Positions 16,435-23,328 of a stretch of 23,328 nucleotides of DNA are shown here, piece after piece. The stretch's first letter is position 1; each line of letters opens with the position of its first letter. The stretch covers positions 49,968-73,295 of the forward strand of contig DJGH01000072.1 in assembly GCA_002431635.1 (NCBI GenBank), in the 5' to 3' direction. Both the position numbers and the translations under genes were made by a program. The DNA comes from Petrotoga sp. UBA5851 (lineage in GTDB: Bacteria > Thermotogota > Thermotogae > Petrotogales > Petrotogaceae). The notes beneath the pieces are model-generated. The model saw only the letters and a program-made list of their open reading frames with translations, did not search any database and was not told the DNA's origin.

Positions 16435-17213
16435 CAGCCTCCGCTAAAACTTCTTACAAGACTCCCTATAAGAAGATCCCATCCGTTAATCAATACAAAC
16501 AGCAAAATTTTAAATGGCATAGAAATCATAACAGGAGGAATCATCATCATTCCCATAGATAAAAGAATGCTTGCTACCACCATGTCAACAATTATAAAAG
16601 GCAGATATATGAGAATTCCCATTTTAAAGGATATCTCAAGCTCACTGAGGGCAAATGCCGGTATCAAAACCTGAAAAGGTGTATCGTTAATATCTTTTAT
16701 TTCTATATTGGTGCTTTGTGCAAGCATATATATATTATCCTGATTTTTATGATTCACTATCTCACGGAGCATAAAGGTCTTGAACTCATTCCAAGTTCTC
16801 TCCACAGCCTTCTCGTATCCTATAGTTCCGGAATTATACGGAACTATGGCTTTATTGTACACATTAGAAAAAACTGGAAACATAATCAGTATAGTCAGAA
16901 AAAGTGCTAAGGCCACAACAACCTGGTTAGGAGGAGCCTGCCTGGCACCTATTGCCTGTTTTACAAAACTAAGCACTACCGCAATTCTTGTAAAGGAGGT
17001 CATAAGCATTAAAAAACTCGGCGCAAGTGAAAGAACAGTTATTATGAGAAAAATTGTGATTGCCGGTGTAAGATTCTGCTCAGAACTGCCTACTTTTATA
17101 TCTATGTTCGGAAGTGTCAGTCCAAGATCAGCCGGAGCGGATGAAATGCTGGTACTAAATGCCAGAACCATCAAAGTAAGAAGTATGATCTTACTACTTA
17201 GTCTTAGTCTCAT
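16434..17213 (-). CDS. fliP: Flagellar export gate protein FliP
   Basis: FliP is the main pore subunit of the export gate and is made with a cleavable signal peptide. The 259-residue protein begins with MRLR and a hydrophobic run to about residue 25 (SISSA, likely cleavage). It then shows the FliP signatures: SFLMLMTSFTRIAVVLSFVK (66-85) with GARQAPPNQV (89-98), and the later DMVVASILLSMGMMMIPP. The gene overlaps fliO by 20 bases and fliQ by one, in the canonical fliO-P-Q-R order. The ribosome site is modest (GGAAGAAA), consistent with coupling to fliO translation. Confidence 0.98.
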   Translation of the reverse strand: MRLRLSSKIILLTLMVLAFSTSISSAPADLGLTLPNIDIKVGSSEQNLTPAITIFLIITVLSLAPSFLMLMTSFTRIAVVLSFVKQAIGARQAPPNQVVVALALFLTILIMFPVFSNVYNKAIVPYNSGTIGYEKAVERTWNEFKTFMLREIVNHKNQDNIYMLAQSTNIEIKDINDTPFQVLIPAFALSELEISFKMGILIYLPFIIVDMVVASILLSMGMMMIPPVMISMPFKILLFVLINGWDLLIGSLVRSFSGG

Positions 17214-17595
17214 TTTCTTCCGACCCCTTTTTTAATATACCGGCAAAAGTTTTAAAAAAAGTCTGCTTTTCGCCGATTATTTCCAAAGCTTCTTCATAAG
17301 TAAGTTTTTTAAGAAGTTCCGAAGAGTTGCTACTGAAAAGAATAAGATAGTACTCATCAAAAAGCTTTAATAAACCAACATAAAAGTTCCTATCGATGTA
17401 AAACCTTTTCATTACCCTTATCTGCGGATTATTCTTGGTTCCTTTGGTATATTTTGCAAGAAACATATAGAGCAGCCATAAAAGAACCACAAACAGTACA
17501 AGTGTCAATATCCATACTAATATAAAACTTCCCCCACTGGCTGTCGGAGCAACAGTGGAGGTTGGAATATATGTTGTAGAGTCCGTAGGAATCAT
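17194..17595 (-). CDS. fliO: Flagellar assembly protein FliO
   Basis: FliO helps FliP assemble. It is poorly conserved, so this call rests on size, layout and position. The protein is 133 residues. A short extracytoplasmic Ser/Thr/Pro-rich N terminus leads to one membrane helix (about 24-48, SFILVWILTLVLFVVLLWLL). A basic cytoplasmic domain follows with the typical KRFYIDRNFYVGLLKLFDEYYLI pattern, split here as MKRFYIDRN (about 62-70) and YVGLLKLFDEYYLI (about 72-85). It starts with a four-base ATGA overlap on cheY and ends 20 bases inside fliP. Confidence 0.9.
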   Translation of the reverse strand: MIPTDSTTYIPTSTVAPTASGGSFILVWILTLVLFVVLLWLLYMFLAKYTKGTKNNPQIRVMKRFYIDRNFYVGLLKLFDEYYLILFSSNSSELLKKLTYEEALEIIGEKQTFFKTFAGILKKGSEENETKTK

Positions 17596-17957
17596 CCCTG
17601 CTCTAACTTCTGGATGGCTTCAATAACTCTGTTAGGCTGAAAGGGCTTTACTATAAAGTCCCTTGCACCCGACTGGATAGCTTCAATAACCATGGCCTGC
17701 TGACCCATAGCGCTGCAGACTATTACTCTTGAATTGGGATCGATAGTCTTTATCTGCTTTATCGCCTGAATACCGTCCATAACAGGCATAGTTATATCCA
17801 TCGTGACAAAATCAGGCTTGAGCTCTTTATACTTGTCTATTGCCTCCTGACCATTCTGGGCTTCTCCGGCAAGTTCATAACCCGCTTTTGTGATTATATC
17901 TTTAAGTATCATTCTCATGAAAGCGGCATCGTCAACTATAAGAATTCTTTTTCCCAT
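17592..17957 (-). CDS. cheY: Chemotaxis response regulator CheY
   Basis: CheY carries the chemotaxis signal from CheA to the flagellar switch. The 121-residue single receiver domain has acidic residues Asp9-Asp10, phosphorylation site Asp54 (VTMDITMP), Ser82 (VCSAMGQQ) and Lys104 (FIVKPF). The sequence is strikingly close to T. maritima CheY as I recall it, including the GKRxLIVDDAAFMRM start and the SAMGQQAMVIEAI block. This is one of the better hints to the phylum. The ATG at 17957 follows a strong GGGAGGTG. It sits between cheW (25-base gap) and fliO (four-base overlap). Confidence 0.98.
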   Translation of the reverse strand: MGKRILIVDDAAFMRMILKDIITKAGYELAGEAQNGQEAIDKYKELKPDFVTMDITMPVMDGIQAIKQIKTIDPNSRVIVCSAMGQQAMVIEAIQSGARDFIVKPFQPNRVIEAIQKLEQG

Positions 17958-17982
17958 TTATAAAACACCTCCCGAATTTTTA

Positions 17983-18402
17983 TCATTCTTCCATACCTAA
18001 AACTGCCCTTATATCAAGAAAAACAATCAACCGGTTGTCCTTTTTAATTACACCGTTGACCTTACCAGCATAAAACTCATTCCTAGACTGCAGATTCTCA
18101 AGTTTTGTCTCATCTATGGAAAGGACATTATTCACCAAGTCAACCAGAATACCTATCTCCTCTTCATCCACCTTGAGAACCAAAATATTTCGGTACACAT
18201 GATCAGAAGGCAGATTGAGTCTCAGGATATCTGTTATGTCAACTATGGGAACTATACGACCTCTGAGATTTATTACACCTTTAATGCTCTGGCGTGAATT
18301 AGGTATAGGAGTAATATCGGCCATATCGCTTACTATCTCGATGAGATCAACTTCAACAGCAAACTCCTGGTTATGGATCTGAAAAGACAATACATCTTTC
18401 AT
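17983..18402 (-). CDS. cheW: Chemotaxis coupling protein CheW
   Basis: CheW bridges chemoreceptors and the CheA kinase in signalling arrays. The protein is 139 residues of two SH3-like subdomains. Typical CheW features are the FQIHNQEFAVEVDLIEIV opening, the IPNSRQSIKGVINLRGRIVP block and the EIGILVDLVNNVLSI strand pair. A GTG at 18411 falls within the AGAGGTGG ribosome site, so the ATG at 18402, five bases after it, is the better start. The gene lies 16 bases after cheA, and the 26-base gap to cheY is the largest in the run apart from edges. Confidence 0.96.
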   Translation of the reverse strand: MKDVLSFQIHNQEFAVEVDLIEIVSDMADITPIPNSRQSIKGVINLRGRIVPIVDITDILRLNLPSDHVYRNILVLKVDEEEIGILVDLVNNVLSIDETKLENLQSRNEFYAGKVNGVIKKDNRLIVFLDIRAVLGMEE

Positions 18403-18418
18403 TTCAACCACCTCTTAA

Positions 18419-20509
18419 TTACATTAATGAAGAAACATCAAGAATAAGGGCAATTCTTCCATCACCCAGTATTGCTCCGCCGCTAAATTCCTTTACATCC
18501 GAGAGCATGCTTCCGAGAGATTTTATTACTATATCGTCCTGACCTAATAGTTTGTCCACAATGACTCCATACTTTTTATTTCCAACTTTTATTATAACTA
18601 TGTTCTCTTGCTTAAGATTTTCAGTCCTGCTGTAGCCAAAAAGCTCCCTAAGCCTTATAACAGGTATTACTTCTCCTCTTAGCATGAAAACTTCCCTGTC
18701 CTGGACAACTTTGATTTCCCCGTCGGCAATTTTCTGCGTCGTATCTATATTAGCTATAGGTATGGCATAAACATAATCTTTAACTGTTACAAGAAGTGCT
18801 TCAATTATAGCCAGTGTCAGAGGCATTCTTATTCTTACAATTGTTCCTCTGCCTTTTTCGCTTTCAAGAGTAACAGTTCCTTTGAGAGATTCAACTGTAG
18901 ATTTTACAACATCCATCCCCACACCTCTTCCTGAAAGTTCTGTAGCCTTATCCTTAGTAGAAAGACCCGGAAGGAAAGAGAGCGCAAGAATTTCTTCGTC
19001 TTTCATTGAAGACGCGGTGGTTTGGTCTACAAGTCCTTTTTCCAAAGCTTTTTTAAGTATTTTTTCTTTGTCCATGCCCTTACCGTCATCTTCGACCTCT
19101 ATTATTACACCGTTGCCTTCATGTCTGGCTGAAAGCCTTATTGTACCTATTTTTGGTTTCCCTTTTGCTATTCTTTCCTCGGGTGACTCTATACCATGAT
19201 CAAGAGAGTTTCTGAGAAGGTGTATCAAAGGATCTCCTATCTCATCAACAACAGTTCTATCAAGCTCTGTCTCTTCACCCTGCATAATAAAGTTTATCTC
19301 TTTTCCAAGCTCCTTGGCAATATCTCTGGTGAGTCTTGGGAATCTGTTAAAAACAAAGGAAACAGGCACCATTCTGACTTTCATAACTACATTCTGAAGA
19401 TCCAGCGTAATTCTTGAAAGTTGCGACAGACTTTCATCAACTTCTTTTATGCTGAATTTTTTAAGTGTTTCGGCTATTCTGCTTCTGGCTATTACAAGTT
19501 CAGCCATCAGATTCATAAGTTCATCAAGCTTATTTATATCAACCCTTATTGACTGGGAAAGCTTTAATTTCTTCTTTGTAGGCTGTGCCGGGTTATCGTC
19601 CTTGTGTTCGCTTTCTTCAGATAGCTCAGCATTCTGAGAATCAACATGTTTTTCTGAAGCTGCTCCATCAGCATCGTCTGTAACAACAGCTTTTTTATTT
19701 ACACTTGTAAAGAAATCATCTATCTGTATTTTCTCTACTTCTGATATAGATTTAAGATTTTCAGCCAAGAATTTCGGGTCAACAGAAGTAACTATACCGA
19801 AAACAAGCTCCCTGTCAAATTTTTCGCTTTCTATATCCTCTGTGGAAGGATCTGAATAAACAACCTCACAACCCATCTCATCAAACTTATGCTGTATCAT
19901 GAAAGCTCTTGCAAGCTTAAGTTGAACCCCTTCTGAAAGGGTAACTTTTATAAAATAGAAGTTAAGTCCTCTTTCTTTAGCTTTATCGTAAACGTTTTTA
20001 AGTATGACCTTGGTAGAGTCTTCTATAAAAAAAGCTGAATCAACTGAGCTTACAGTTTTTTCCTGAATAGGTTCTTCTTTAACTTGGGCTTGCTTAAACG
20101 GTTCTACCTTCTGTTCTGATTTTTGCCCTTTAAGAATAGATTCAAACCCATCTTTAAGAGTTTTAACTGCCTGTGTATCTCCGTTTCCTCCTGAAGCTAT
20201 ATCATCCAAAGACTCCCCTAGAGTATCAAGACCTTTGAAAAGAAGATCAATTATATCTTCATTAACGGTCATCTGATGATTCCTTATCTTGTCAAAAGTG
20301 TTCTCCATAGTATGACAAAGTTTTGCAAGTCCGTCAAAACCAAGCGTGCCAGCCATCCCTTTTAGTGTATGCATTATTCTGAATATTTCATTTACCTTTT
20401 CAAGGTTTTTCATATCGCTTTCCAAACCCAAAAGTGCATCATTAAGATTCTGAAGATTTTCTCTCGCTTCGTCCAGGAACACGCTTAGATAGACATCCAT
20501 TTCTCCCAT
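18419..20509 (-). CDS. cheA: Chemotaxis histidine kinase CheA
   Basis: CheA phosphorylates CheY in response to receptor signals. Numbering from the start chosen here, the P1 domain carries His47 in MHTLKGMAGTLGF. A P2 CheY-binding domain spans about 160-270, followed by an acidic linker. The P3 dimerisation helices are at about 315-395. The P4 kinase domain has Asn433 in HLLRNSLDHGIE, DDGKGMD (474-480) and GRGVGMD (527-533). A CheW-like P5 ends the protein at about 565-696. AAGGAGG at 20523-20517 sits seven bases before ATG 20509, but directly abuts the ATG at 20515, which overlaps the pncC stop. I therefore prefer 20509. All catalytic elements are intact. Confidence 0.97.
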   Translation of the reverse strand: MGEMDVYLSVFLDEARENLQNLNDALLGLESDMKNLEKVNEIFRIMHTLKGMAGTLGFDGLAKLCHTMENTFDKIRNHQMTVNEDIIDLLFKGLDTLGESLDDIASGGNGDTQAVKTLKDGFESILKGQKSEQKVEPFKQAQVKEEPIQEKTVSSVDSAFFIEDSTKVILKNVYDKAKERGLNFYFIKVTLSEGVQLKLARAFMIQHKFDEMGCEVVYSDPSTEDIESEKFDRELVFGIVTSVDPKFLAENLKSISEVEKIQIDDFFTSVNKKAVVTDDADGAASEKHVDSQNAELSEESEHKDDNPAQPTKKKLKLSQSIRVDINKLDELMNLMAELVIARSRIAETLKKFSIKEVDESLSQLSRITLDLQNVVMKVRMVPVSFVFNRFPRLTRDIAKELGKEINFIMQGEETELDRTVVDEIGDPLIHLLRNSLDHGIESPEERIAKGKPKIGTIRLSARHEGNGVIIEVEDDGKGMDKEKILKKALEKGLVDQTTASSMKDEEILALSFLPGLSTKDKATELSGRGVGMDVVKSTVESLKGTVTLESEKGRGTIVRIRMPLTLAIIEALLVTVKDYVYAIPIANIDTTQKIADGEIKVVQDREVFMLRGEVIPVIRLRELFGYSRTENLKQENIVIIKVGNKKYGVIVDKLLGQDDIVIKSLGSMLSDVKEFSGGAILGDGRIALILDVSSLM

Positions 20510-20511
20510 CT

Positions 20512-20997
20512 TCATCCCTCCTTAAAAGCTTTCATCATATCTGTCATAACCGTTATTGCGTAATATGATGCGCTTTTCCTTATTTCTTGTCTGTTGCCTG
20601 AAAAAAATTTCTTTTCTGTTTTTCTTCTATTATCAACAATAAAACAGAACCACACCGTTCCTACAGGCTTTTCAGCTGATCCTCCTCCAGGCCCGGCAAT
20701 TCCGCTTACTGAAACCGCACAATCAACATTCATCAAATCTATAAGACCATCGGCCATCTGCTCAACACATTCCCGGCTAACCGCTCCGTAAAGATCTATC
20801 GTATGGCTGTCAACTTTGAGCAAACAGTTTTTTATGCTGTTTGAATACGATACTACCGATCCATAAAAATACTCAGAAATACCAGGTATCTCTGTTACCA
20901 GGGAAGATATCATACCGCCGGTGCATGACTCTGCAAATCCGAAAGTCAGCCTTTTTTGAGACAGGACAGCAGACAGATCATTCAAAATTTTATCCAT
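20512..20997 (-). CDS. pncC: NMN amidohydrolase PncC (stand-alone CinA C-terminal domain)
   Basis: PncC deamidates nicotinamide mononucleotide to nicotinic acid mononucleotide, recycling the NMN made by DNA ligase and other reactions. The 161 residues correspond to the C-terminal domain of CinA without the MoCF-like N-terminal domain. Signatures are AESCTGG (22-28), GSVVSYSNSIK (46-56), SGIAGPGGGS (98-107) and KPVGTVWF (110-117). Length is normal for the stand-alone form. It is the first gene of the long minus-strand run, behind a TATAAT at 21024-21029, with AAAGGTG nine bases before the ATG. It runs directly into cheA. Its position suggests shared transcription rather than a motility role. 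Confidence 0.95.
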   Translation of the reverse strand: MDKILNDLSAVLSQKRLTFGFAESCTGGMISSLVTEIPGISEYFYGSVVSYSNSIKNCLLKVDSHTIDLYGAVSRECVEQMADGLIDLMNVDCAVSVSGIAGPGGGSAEKPVGTVWFCFIVDNRRKTEKKFFSGNRQEIRKSASYYAITVMTDMMKAFKEG

Positions 20998-21023
20998 ACT
21001 CCGTCACACCTTTCACCAGATTA

Positions 21024-21029
21024 ATTATA
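21024..21029 (-). promoter_or_regulatory. Putative -10 element for the pncC-che-fla operon
   Basis: A perfect TATAAT on the minus strand lies 26 bases ahead of the pncC ATG and would give a leader of about 20 bases. At a 17-base spacer the -35 hexamer is ATGATT, which matches TTGACA at only three positions, so the site is plausible but not strong. It is the only obvious entry point for the genes that follow. Confidence 0.5.
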
Positions 21030-21098
21030 TCAAATAAACGGTATAAAATCATCATCTATTTTAAAAATCTTTATTTTTTATATGTTTGGGTATAAAAT

Positions 21099-21104
21099 TA
21101 TAAT
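21099..21104 (+). promoter_or_regulatory. Putative -10 element for nth
   Basis: A perfect TATAAT lies 22 bases before the nth ATG. The hexamer 17 bases upstream (TTTTAT) is a poor -35. The predicted leader is only about 16 bases and contains the GGGAGG ribosome site at 21115-21120. Confidence 0.4.
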
Positions 21105-21126
21105 GAATACTTTTGGGAGGAAAAAA

Positions 21127-21744
21127 ATGAAAAATATAAATGAACAAGCACAGATAATAATACAAAACAGCAGTTACGACTTCAACCACGAGAAGGATCC
21201 TTTTGTAGTGCTTATAAAAACCATTATCTCTCAACGTAACCGGGATGAGGTCACAGAAAAAGTTTCAAACATCTTTTTTTTAAAGTTCAAAAACGTTGCG
21301 GAAGTCTCCCGCGCCGATACCGCAGAAGTTGAATCTGTCCTTAAAGTAAGCGGCATGTATAGGCAGAAAAGTGCAAGAATCATACAGATAAGTAAAATAT
21401 TAATTGAAAAGTATAACGGAAAAGTTCCAGACTCCCTTGAAAAGCTTTTAGAACTGCCGGGAGTAGGTAGAAAAACCGCCAACATAGTACTGTATAACTC
21501 ATTCAATATCCCTGCCCTGGCCGTGGATACCCACGTACACAGGATATCAAACAGACTTGGATGGGTAAGTACCAAAACACCGGAAAAAACTGAAGAAGCT
21601 TTGACAAAACTTCTCAAAAAAGAATTTTGGGGTCCGGTAAACGAAGCTATGGTTTACTTTGGAAAAACCATATGCAGACCGCTATCTCCAAAATGTGTTT
21701 CATGTTTTCTTAAGCAGTCATGTCCGTCAGCAAAACTGCCTTAA
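21127..21744 (+). CDS. nth: Endonuclease III (DNA glycosylase/AP lyase)
   Basis: Nth removes oxidised pyrimidines and cuts the abasic strand in base excision repair. The 205-residue protein has the helix-hairpin-helix LPGVGRKTANIVL with catalytic Lys116, catalytic Asp134 in VDTHVHRISNRLG, and a complete [4Fe-4S] cluster motif Cys183-x6-Cys190-x2-Cys193-x5-Cys199. The ISQRNRDEVTEKV segment resembles thermophile and archaeal versions rather than E. coli. An earlier in-frame ATG at 21082 lacks a ribosome site and falls in the promoter. ATG 21127 follows GGGAGG and gives the usual N terminus. Its stop overlaps that of the convergent nagA. Confidence 0.97.
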   Translation: MKNINEQAQIIIQNSSYDFNHEKDPFVVLIKTIISQRNRDEVTEKVSNIFFLKFKNVAEVSRADTAEVESVLKVSGMYRQKSARIIQISKILIEKYNGKVPDSLEKLLELPGVGRKTANIVLYNSFNIPALAVDTHVHRISNRLGWVSTKTPEKTEEALTKLLKKEFWGPVNEAMVYFGKTICRPLSPKCVSCFLKQSCPSAKLP

Positions 21745-22841
21745 TTGCTATAAACCACTTTCCCGGTTTTTATGACTGTTTTTACACGGTACTCTTTATC
21801 CAAAACAACCAGATCAGCAAGCTTTCCACAGGCAATACTGCCTCTGTCTTTAAGTCCTATATTCCTTGCCGGATTAGAGGTATACAGTCTGATGGCTTTT
21901 TCTACGGAAGTTCCTGTAAATTTAAGCACATTCCTTAGCGAACTATCCATGGTAAGAGTACTACCTGCTATAGTTCCGTTTTCCAATGTGGCTTTGCCAT
22001 CAGAAACATTCACCTGAAGACCGCCTAAATCATAGGTGCCGTTTTTAAGTCCGGTAGCTCTCATAGAATCGGTTATACCTATTATTCTTGAATTGGAGAA
22101 GACTTTATAAAAAAGTTTTACCGCGTCTGGCGAAAGATGATATCCGTCGGCAATTATCTCTATTATTGTGTCATCAAAAAGCATCGCAGCACCTACTGCC
22201 CCTATTTCGCGGTGATGAAGTCCATTCATGGCATTACAGTAATGTGTAAACCTTTTGATCCCGCTTTCATGTGCTCTTTGTATCATCTGTGCATCAGCGT
22301 TGGTATGGCCTATGGATGGAACTATTCCTAGCTTTTTCAGTTGAGCCGAAAACTCAAAATTTATGTCGGTTTCAGGCGCAAATGTGATAAGTTTAATTCT
22401 TCCTTCGGCTAAACGCTGGAGCTCTTTTATCTCAGCTATGTCAGGTTTCCTTATATATTTTTCATTCTGGGCACCTTTTTTCAAAGGATTTATATATGGG
22501 CCTTCCAAATGGATAAGAACTTCAAAATCACATTTCTTACTTTCTTCAACAACCTTTTTAAGGTCATTATAACTCGCAGAAAGAGTTGTATAAACCGGAG
22601 TTGTTACACCACGGGAAAAACAGAACTCACGTATGGTTTCAAAGCTTTTGCTGCTCATATCCATCACATCGCTTCCGTTGCATCCGTGAATATGAGAGTC
22701 TATAAAGCCAGGAACAACAATATCGTTTCCAAAATCCAACTCTGCTTTGCTCTCAGAAAAAGAAGAAATTCGTCCTTTTTCTATCTCAACTGTTCTTTTT
22801 TCAAACTTCCCTTTATAATATATATTTCCTCTTATCTTCAT
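21741..22841 (-). CDS. nagA: N-acetylglucosamine-6-phosphate deacetylase NagA
   Basis: NagA removes acetate from GlcNAc-6-phosphate, feeding amino-sugar breakdown or cell-wall recycling. From the chosen start it has 366 residues in the amidohydrolase fold: HxH metal motif at His50/His52 (FIDSHIHG), Glu113 in HLEGPY, His179 (GHTNAD), His200 in THYCNAMNGLHHR, and catalytic Asp258 (GITDSM). These match the E. coli metal and catalytic set in order. A further upstream ATG at 22901 lies within the promoter. ATG 22841 has GGAGG seven bases ahead, so I use it. No nagB or sugar transporter gene is visible on its strand. The divergent MFS gene may be functionally linked. Confidence 0.96.
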   Translation of the reverse strand: MKIRGNIYYKGKFEKRTVEIEKGRISSFSESKAELDFGNDIVVPGFIDSHIHGCNGSDVMDMSSKSFETIREFCFSRGVTTPVYTTLSASYNDLKKVVEESKKCDFEVLIHLEGPYINPLKKGAQNEKYIRKPDIAEIKELQRLAEGRIKLITFAPETDINFEFSAQLKKLGIVPSIGHTNADAQMIQRAHESGIKRFTHYCNAMNGLHHREIGAVGAAMLFDDTIIEIIADGYHLSPDAVKLFYKVFSNSRIIGITDSMRATGLKNGTYDLGGLQVNVSDGKATLENGTIAGSTLTMDSSLRNVLKFTGTSVEKAIRLYTSNPARNIGLKDRGSIACGKLADLVVLDKEYRVKTVIKTGKVVYSN

Positions 22842-22900
22842 ACTTTTCCCTCCAATATCTTTAAATAATAGTTCATATGTCAAAAGTCTATTATATGGCA

Positions 22901-22906
22901 ATTATA
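22901..22906 (-). promoter_or_regulatory. Putative extended -10 for nagA
   Basis: The minus strand reads TGATATAAT, a perfect extended -10 (TGnTATAAT), 59 bases before the nagA ATG. No matching -35 lies 17 bases upstream, which extended -10 promoters tolerate. A TTGACA at 22878-22883 also exists, but its paired -10 would put the start of transcription on the ribosome site, so it is less likely. Confidence 0.45.
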
Positions 22907-22945
22907 TCAGAGTTTATTACTTTTTCGGCAGGATCATCAAAAAAT

Positions 22946-22974
22946 TTGTATTTTAGGCAAATCTGATATATAAT
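22946..22974 (+). promoter_or_regulatory. Putative sigma-A promoter of the MFS gene
   Basis: TTGTAT at 22946-22951, a 17-base spacer and a perfect TATAAT at 22969-22974 make a good housekeeping promoter. The expected start of transcription is about 22981, which lies within the 19-base palindrome. Confidence 0.6.
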
Positions 22975-22978
22975 ATAT

Positions 22979-22997
22979 TGTATATACTGTATATACA
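22979..22997 (+). promoter_or_regulatory. 19-base palindromic operator, GntR/HutC-like
   Basis: TGTATATACTGTATATACA is a perfect inverted repeat of nine-base arms around a central T. It is also two tandem copies of GTATATAC. Each copy fits the GT-N-TA-N-AC operator consensus of the HutC branch of GntR regulators, which includes amino-sugar regulators such as NagR/DasR. It sits on the predicted transcription start and two bases before the AGGAGG ribosome site, where a bound repressor would block expression. The regulator is not in the window. Confidence 0.55.
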
Positions 22998-23009
22998 TAG
23001 GAGGAAAAA

Positions 23010-23328
23010 ATGACTCTTGATAATTTTATTGAACAGAATGTTTCAAGGAAAAAACGACTCTTTCTTCTCATCATCTCCTCTATAGGCTGGGCACTTGTGG
23101 CAGCAGGAGTTATGGTAACTTCCCTTACCATAAACGATATTGTGGCTTATTGGAAGCTTTCAAAAGTATTCTCAGCGGTCATGGCAAGCTCGACATTTTT
23201 TGGAATGATCGCTGGAGCAGTCTCTTCGGGCCTTATTTCCGATACTTTCGGCCGAAAGAATTCCTGTGTGATCTTTTCTTCTATATTTACTTTATTTTCT
23301 TTTTCGGGAGGGATAGCGTCCACTCCTG
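23010..23328 (+). CDS. MFS transporter, N-terminal part, cut by window edge
   Basis: The first 106 residues are present and the frame stays open to the edge. A charged N terminus (FIEQNVSRKKR) leads to membrane helix 1 (about 16-38), helix 2 (about 53-73), then the major facilitator motif A as GLISDTFGRKNS (about 74-85), and the start of helix 3. Motif A between helices 2 and 3 identifies an MFS transporter. The early layout resembles sugar-phosphate or organic-acid porters of the metabolite:H+ symporter group. The start ATG at 23010 follows AGGAGG at 22999-23004. Divergent placement next to nagA suggests transport of an amino sugar or related compound, which is inference. Confidence 0.85.
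   Translation, partial: MTLDNFIEQNVSRKKRLFLLIISSIGWALVAAGVMVTSLTINDIVAYWKLSKVFSAVMASSTFFGMIAGAVSSGLISDTFGRKNSCVIFSSIFTLFSFSGGIASTP

Larger units (their letters stand above)
20998..21126. other. Divergent intergenic region between pncC and nth
   Basis: These 129 bases carry back-to-back putative -10 elements about 70 bases apart, one for each direction. I saw no clear operator palindrome, riboswitch or small gene here. Confidence 0.5.

Noticed and set aside
16780..17235. 151-residue plus-strand frame opposite fliP
   Set aside because: It covers the most conserved FliP signature on the other strand and has no supporting start signal.
17958..17982. Gap between cheW and cheY as a possible internal promoter or terminator
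   Set aside because: It holds the strong cheY ribosome site GGGAGGTG and nothing resembling a hairpin or promoter.
21231..21617. 128-residue minus-strand frame opposite nth
   Set aside because: The plus-strand gene is certain from its catalytic and iron-sulfur motifs. The opposite frame shows no features of its own.
22878..22883. TTGACA on the minus strand as a -35 for nagA
   Set aside because: Any paired -10 would put the transcription start on or beyond the GGAGG ribosome site. The extended -10 upstream fits better.
22901..22974. Inverted ATTATATCAG / CTGATATATAAT copies as a regulatory hairpin
   Set aside because: Both copies coincide with the divergent -10 elements, which explains the likeness without a separate function.
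22937..23131. 64-residue minus-strand frame over the nagA/MFS interval
   Set aside because: It runs through the MFS promoter, palindrome and start, so it is a chance frame.

Overview
The window is AT-rich bacterial DNA and is almost entirely a conserved motility and chemotaxis locus. CheY reads very close to the Thermotoga maritima protein as I remember it, CheA starts much like the T. maritima one, and the cheA-cheW-cheY-fliO-fliP and flhA-flhF-flhG-PilZ-cheC-cheD-fliA orders fit Thermotogota. Bacillota share much of this order, so I call it probable Thermotogota, perhaps a mesophilic member, from protein resemblance and gene order only.

Layout. From about 21.0 kb down to position 1, every gene is on the minus strand, packed with overlaps or gaps of at most about 26 bases. 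In transcription order: pncC (stand-alone CinA C-terminal domain), cheA, cheW, cheY, fliO, fliP, fliQ, fliR, flhB, flhA, flhF, flhG, two tandem PilZ-type genes, cheC, cheD, fliA (sigma-28), a 102-residue unknown, two overlapping unknowns, mfd, mnmE, an unknown membrane protein, and the start of an ABC-2-type permease that runs off the left edge. There is no room for an ordinary intrinsic terminator, so this is probably one operon of more than 20 kb read from a promoter near 21,024-21,029. Internal promoters cannot be excluded.

The right end holds separate units. nth (endonuclease III) is divergent from pncC. nagA (GlcNAc-6-phosphate deacetylase) converges on nth, and their stop codons overlap in one TTAA. 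Divergent from nagA is an MFS transporter cut by the right edge. Its promoter carries a perfect 19-base palindrome made of two GTATATAC units, which looks like a GntR/HutC-type operator.

How the genes work together. fliO/P/Q/R with flhA/flhB encode the flagellar export gate. flhF/flhG control flagellum site and number. cheA/W/Y/C/D are the signalling core with adaptation proteins. The PilZ pair suggests c-di-GMP input, and fliA directs late flagellar genes. mfd, mnmE and pncC are housekeeping genes sharing the transcript. I saw no RNA genes, CRISPR, insertion sequences or prophage. The most unusual items are the frame break at the start of the permease, the TTG start of flhB deep inside fliR, the pair of unknown genes before mfd, the degenerate second PilZ protein, and the operator before the MFS gene.
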